Of a DNA stretch of 64,000 nucleotides, positions 63,726 to 64,000 are shown piece by piece (position 1 is the stretch's first letter; each line of letters starts with the position of its first letter). The notes beneath the pieces were generated by a model. That model ran no database searches. It was not told the origin of the DNA and worked only from the letters and a program-made list of their open reading frames with translations. The stretch is taken from assembly GCA_037389465.1 (NCBI GenBank), contig JAZARR010000179.1, positions 5,614,501-5,678,500 on the forward strand. Direction: 5' to 3'. A program made the position numbers and the translations under genes. The stretch is from Baylisascaris procyonis. Its lineage: Eukaryota; Nematoda; Chromadorea; Rhabditida; Ascarididae.

Positions 63726-64000
63726 ATAAAATACTATCTTATGCCGTTGTTGTTTTCATCTGTTGCTCGTACTAACCCGATTGCTCATGCACTTCTATTT
63801 CTTAATTTTTTAGCATTATTGTGCGATTTCAGGTCTCTATGCTTTCTTGTAATAAAATTCAGCCTATAACAATCCTAACAAGTATGATTCTTCGAAAATC
63901 ATTTCATTATGATAGCCCCAACGAACACAAAACGGACGGGTAGAATGAGATTGCAAAGACACCATGTAAACATCATGTATTACCATCTTTGTTACAGGTG

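Larger units (their letters stand above)
60646..64000. other. A+T-rich stretch, no gene recognised
   Basis: Chance-length frames only (up to 80 codons, 60755-60997 plus). Contains the G-run tract at 61007-61041, a 15-bp word (AAATTTCCATCCTTT) repeated twice at about 61408-61437, and an A18 run at 62674-62691. Confidence 0.45.

Overview
This 64 kb window is A+T-rich (about one third G+C by eye), eukaryotic in character, and almost free of recognisable genes. The clue to its origin is a 3.7 kb array at 47133-50843 built from TTAGGC hexamers and one dominant variant, TTAAGC. TTAGGC is the nematode telomere repeat, so I infer a nematode nuclear genome. I cannot name the species. No rRNA, tRNA, spliced leader, CRISPR array, integrase or clear transposase was found.

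Layout from left to right. 1-17.3 kb is simple A+T-rich DNA with one diverged tandem duplication (1946-2877), a CATTG microsatellite and an (AT)22 tract. 17.3-18.7 kb is a more G+C-rich patch with overlapping short open frames, one carrying a weak aspartic-protease-like motif. 23-30 kb holds small structured repeats: an ATCGAT cluster, a 30-bp tandem repeat, an 18-bp palindrome beside a GT-rich tract, a polypyrimidine tract, a perfect hairpin, and a TA tract framed by inverted repeats. 32.2-33.4 kb is a second G+C-raised patch that could be exons or a coding relic. 39.5-40.4 kb has an (AT)44 microsatellite followed by a G-run tract able to form a quadruplex. 44.45 kb carries a tiny TTAGGC pair, and 47.1-50.8 kb the large telomere-like array. 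50.8-64 kb returns to A+T-rich DNA with a CpG-dense island (about 56.4 kb), a 54-bp and a 29-bp tandem duplication, a 100-bp diverged repeat with an inverted end, and a second G-run tract.

Coding content. At this base composition stops take about 7% of codons, so chance alone should give a longest open run near 130 codons across six frames. The longest non-repetitive run here is 132 codons, so open-frame length gives no evidence of genes. The much longer frames (up to 788 codons) all lie in the TTAGGC/TTAAGC array and are a by-product of its 6-bp period. A few short frames are listed as doubtful candidates only. The window is best read as intergenic, intronic or subtelomere-like DNA whose main biological content is the interstitial telomere-type satellite.
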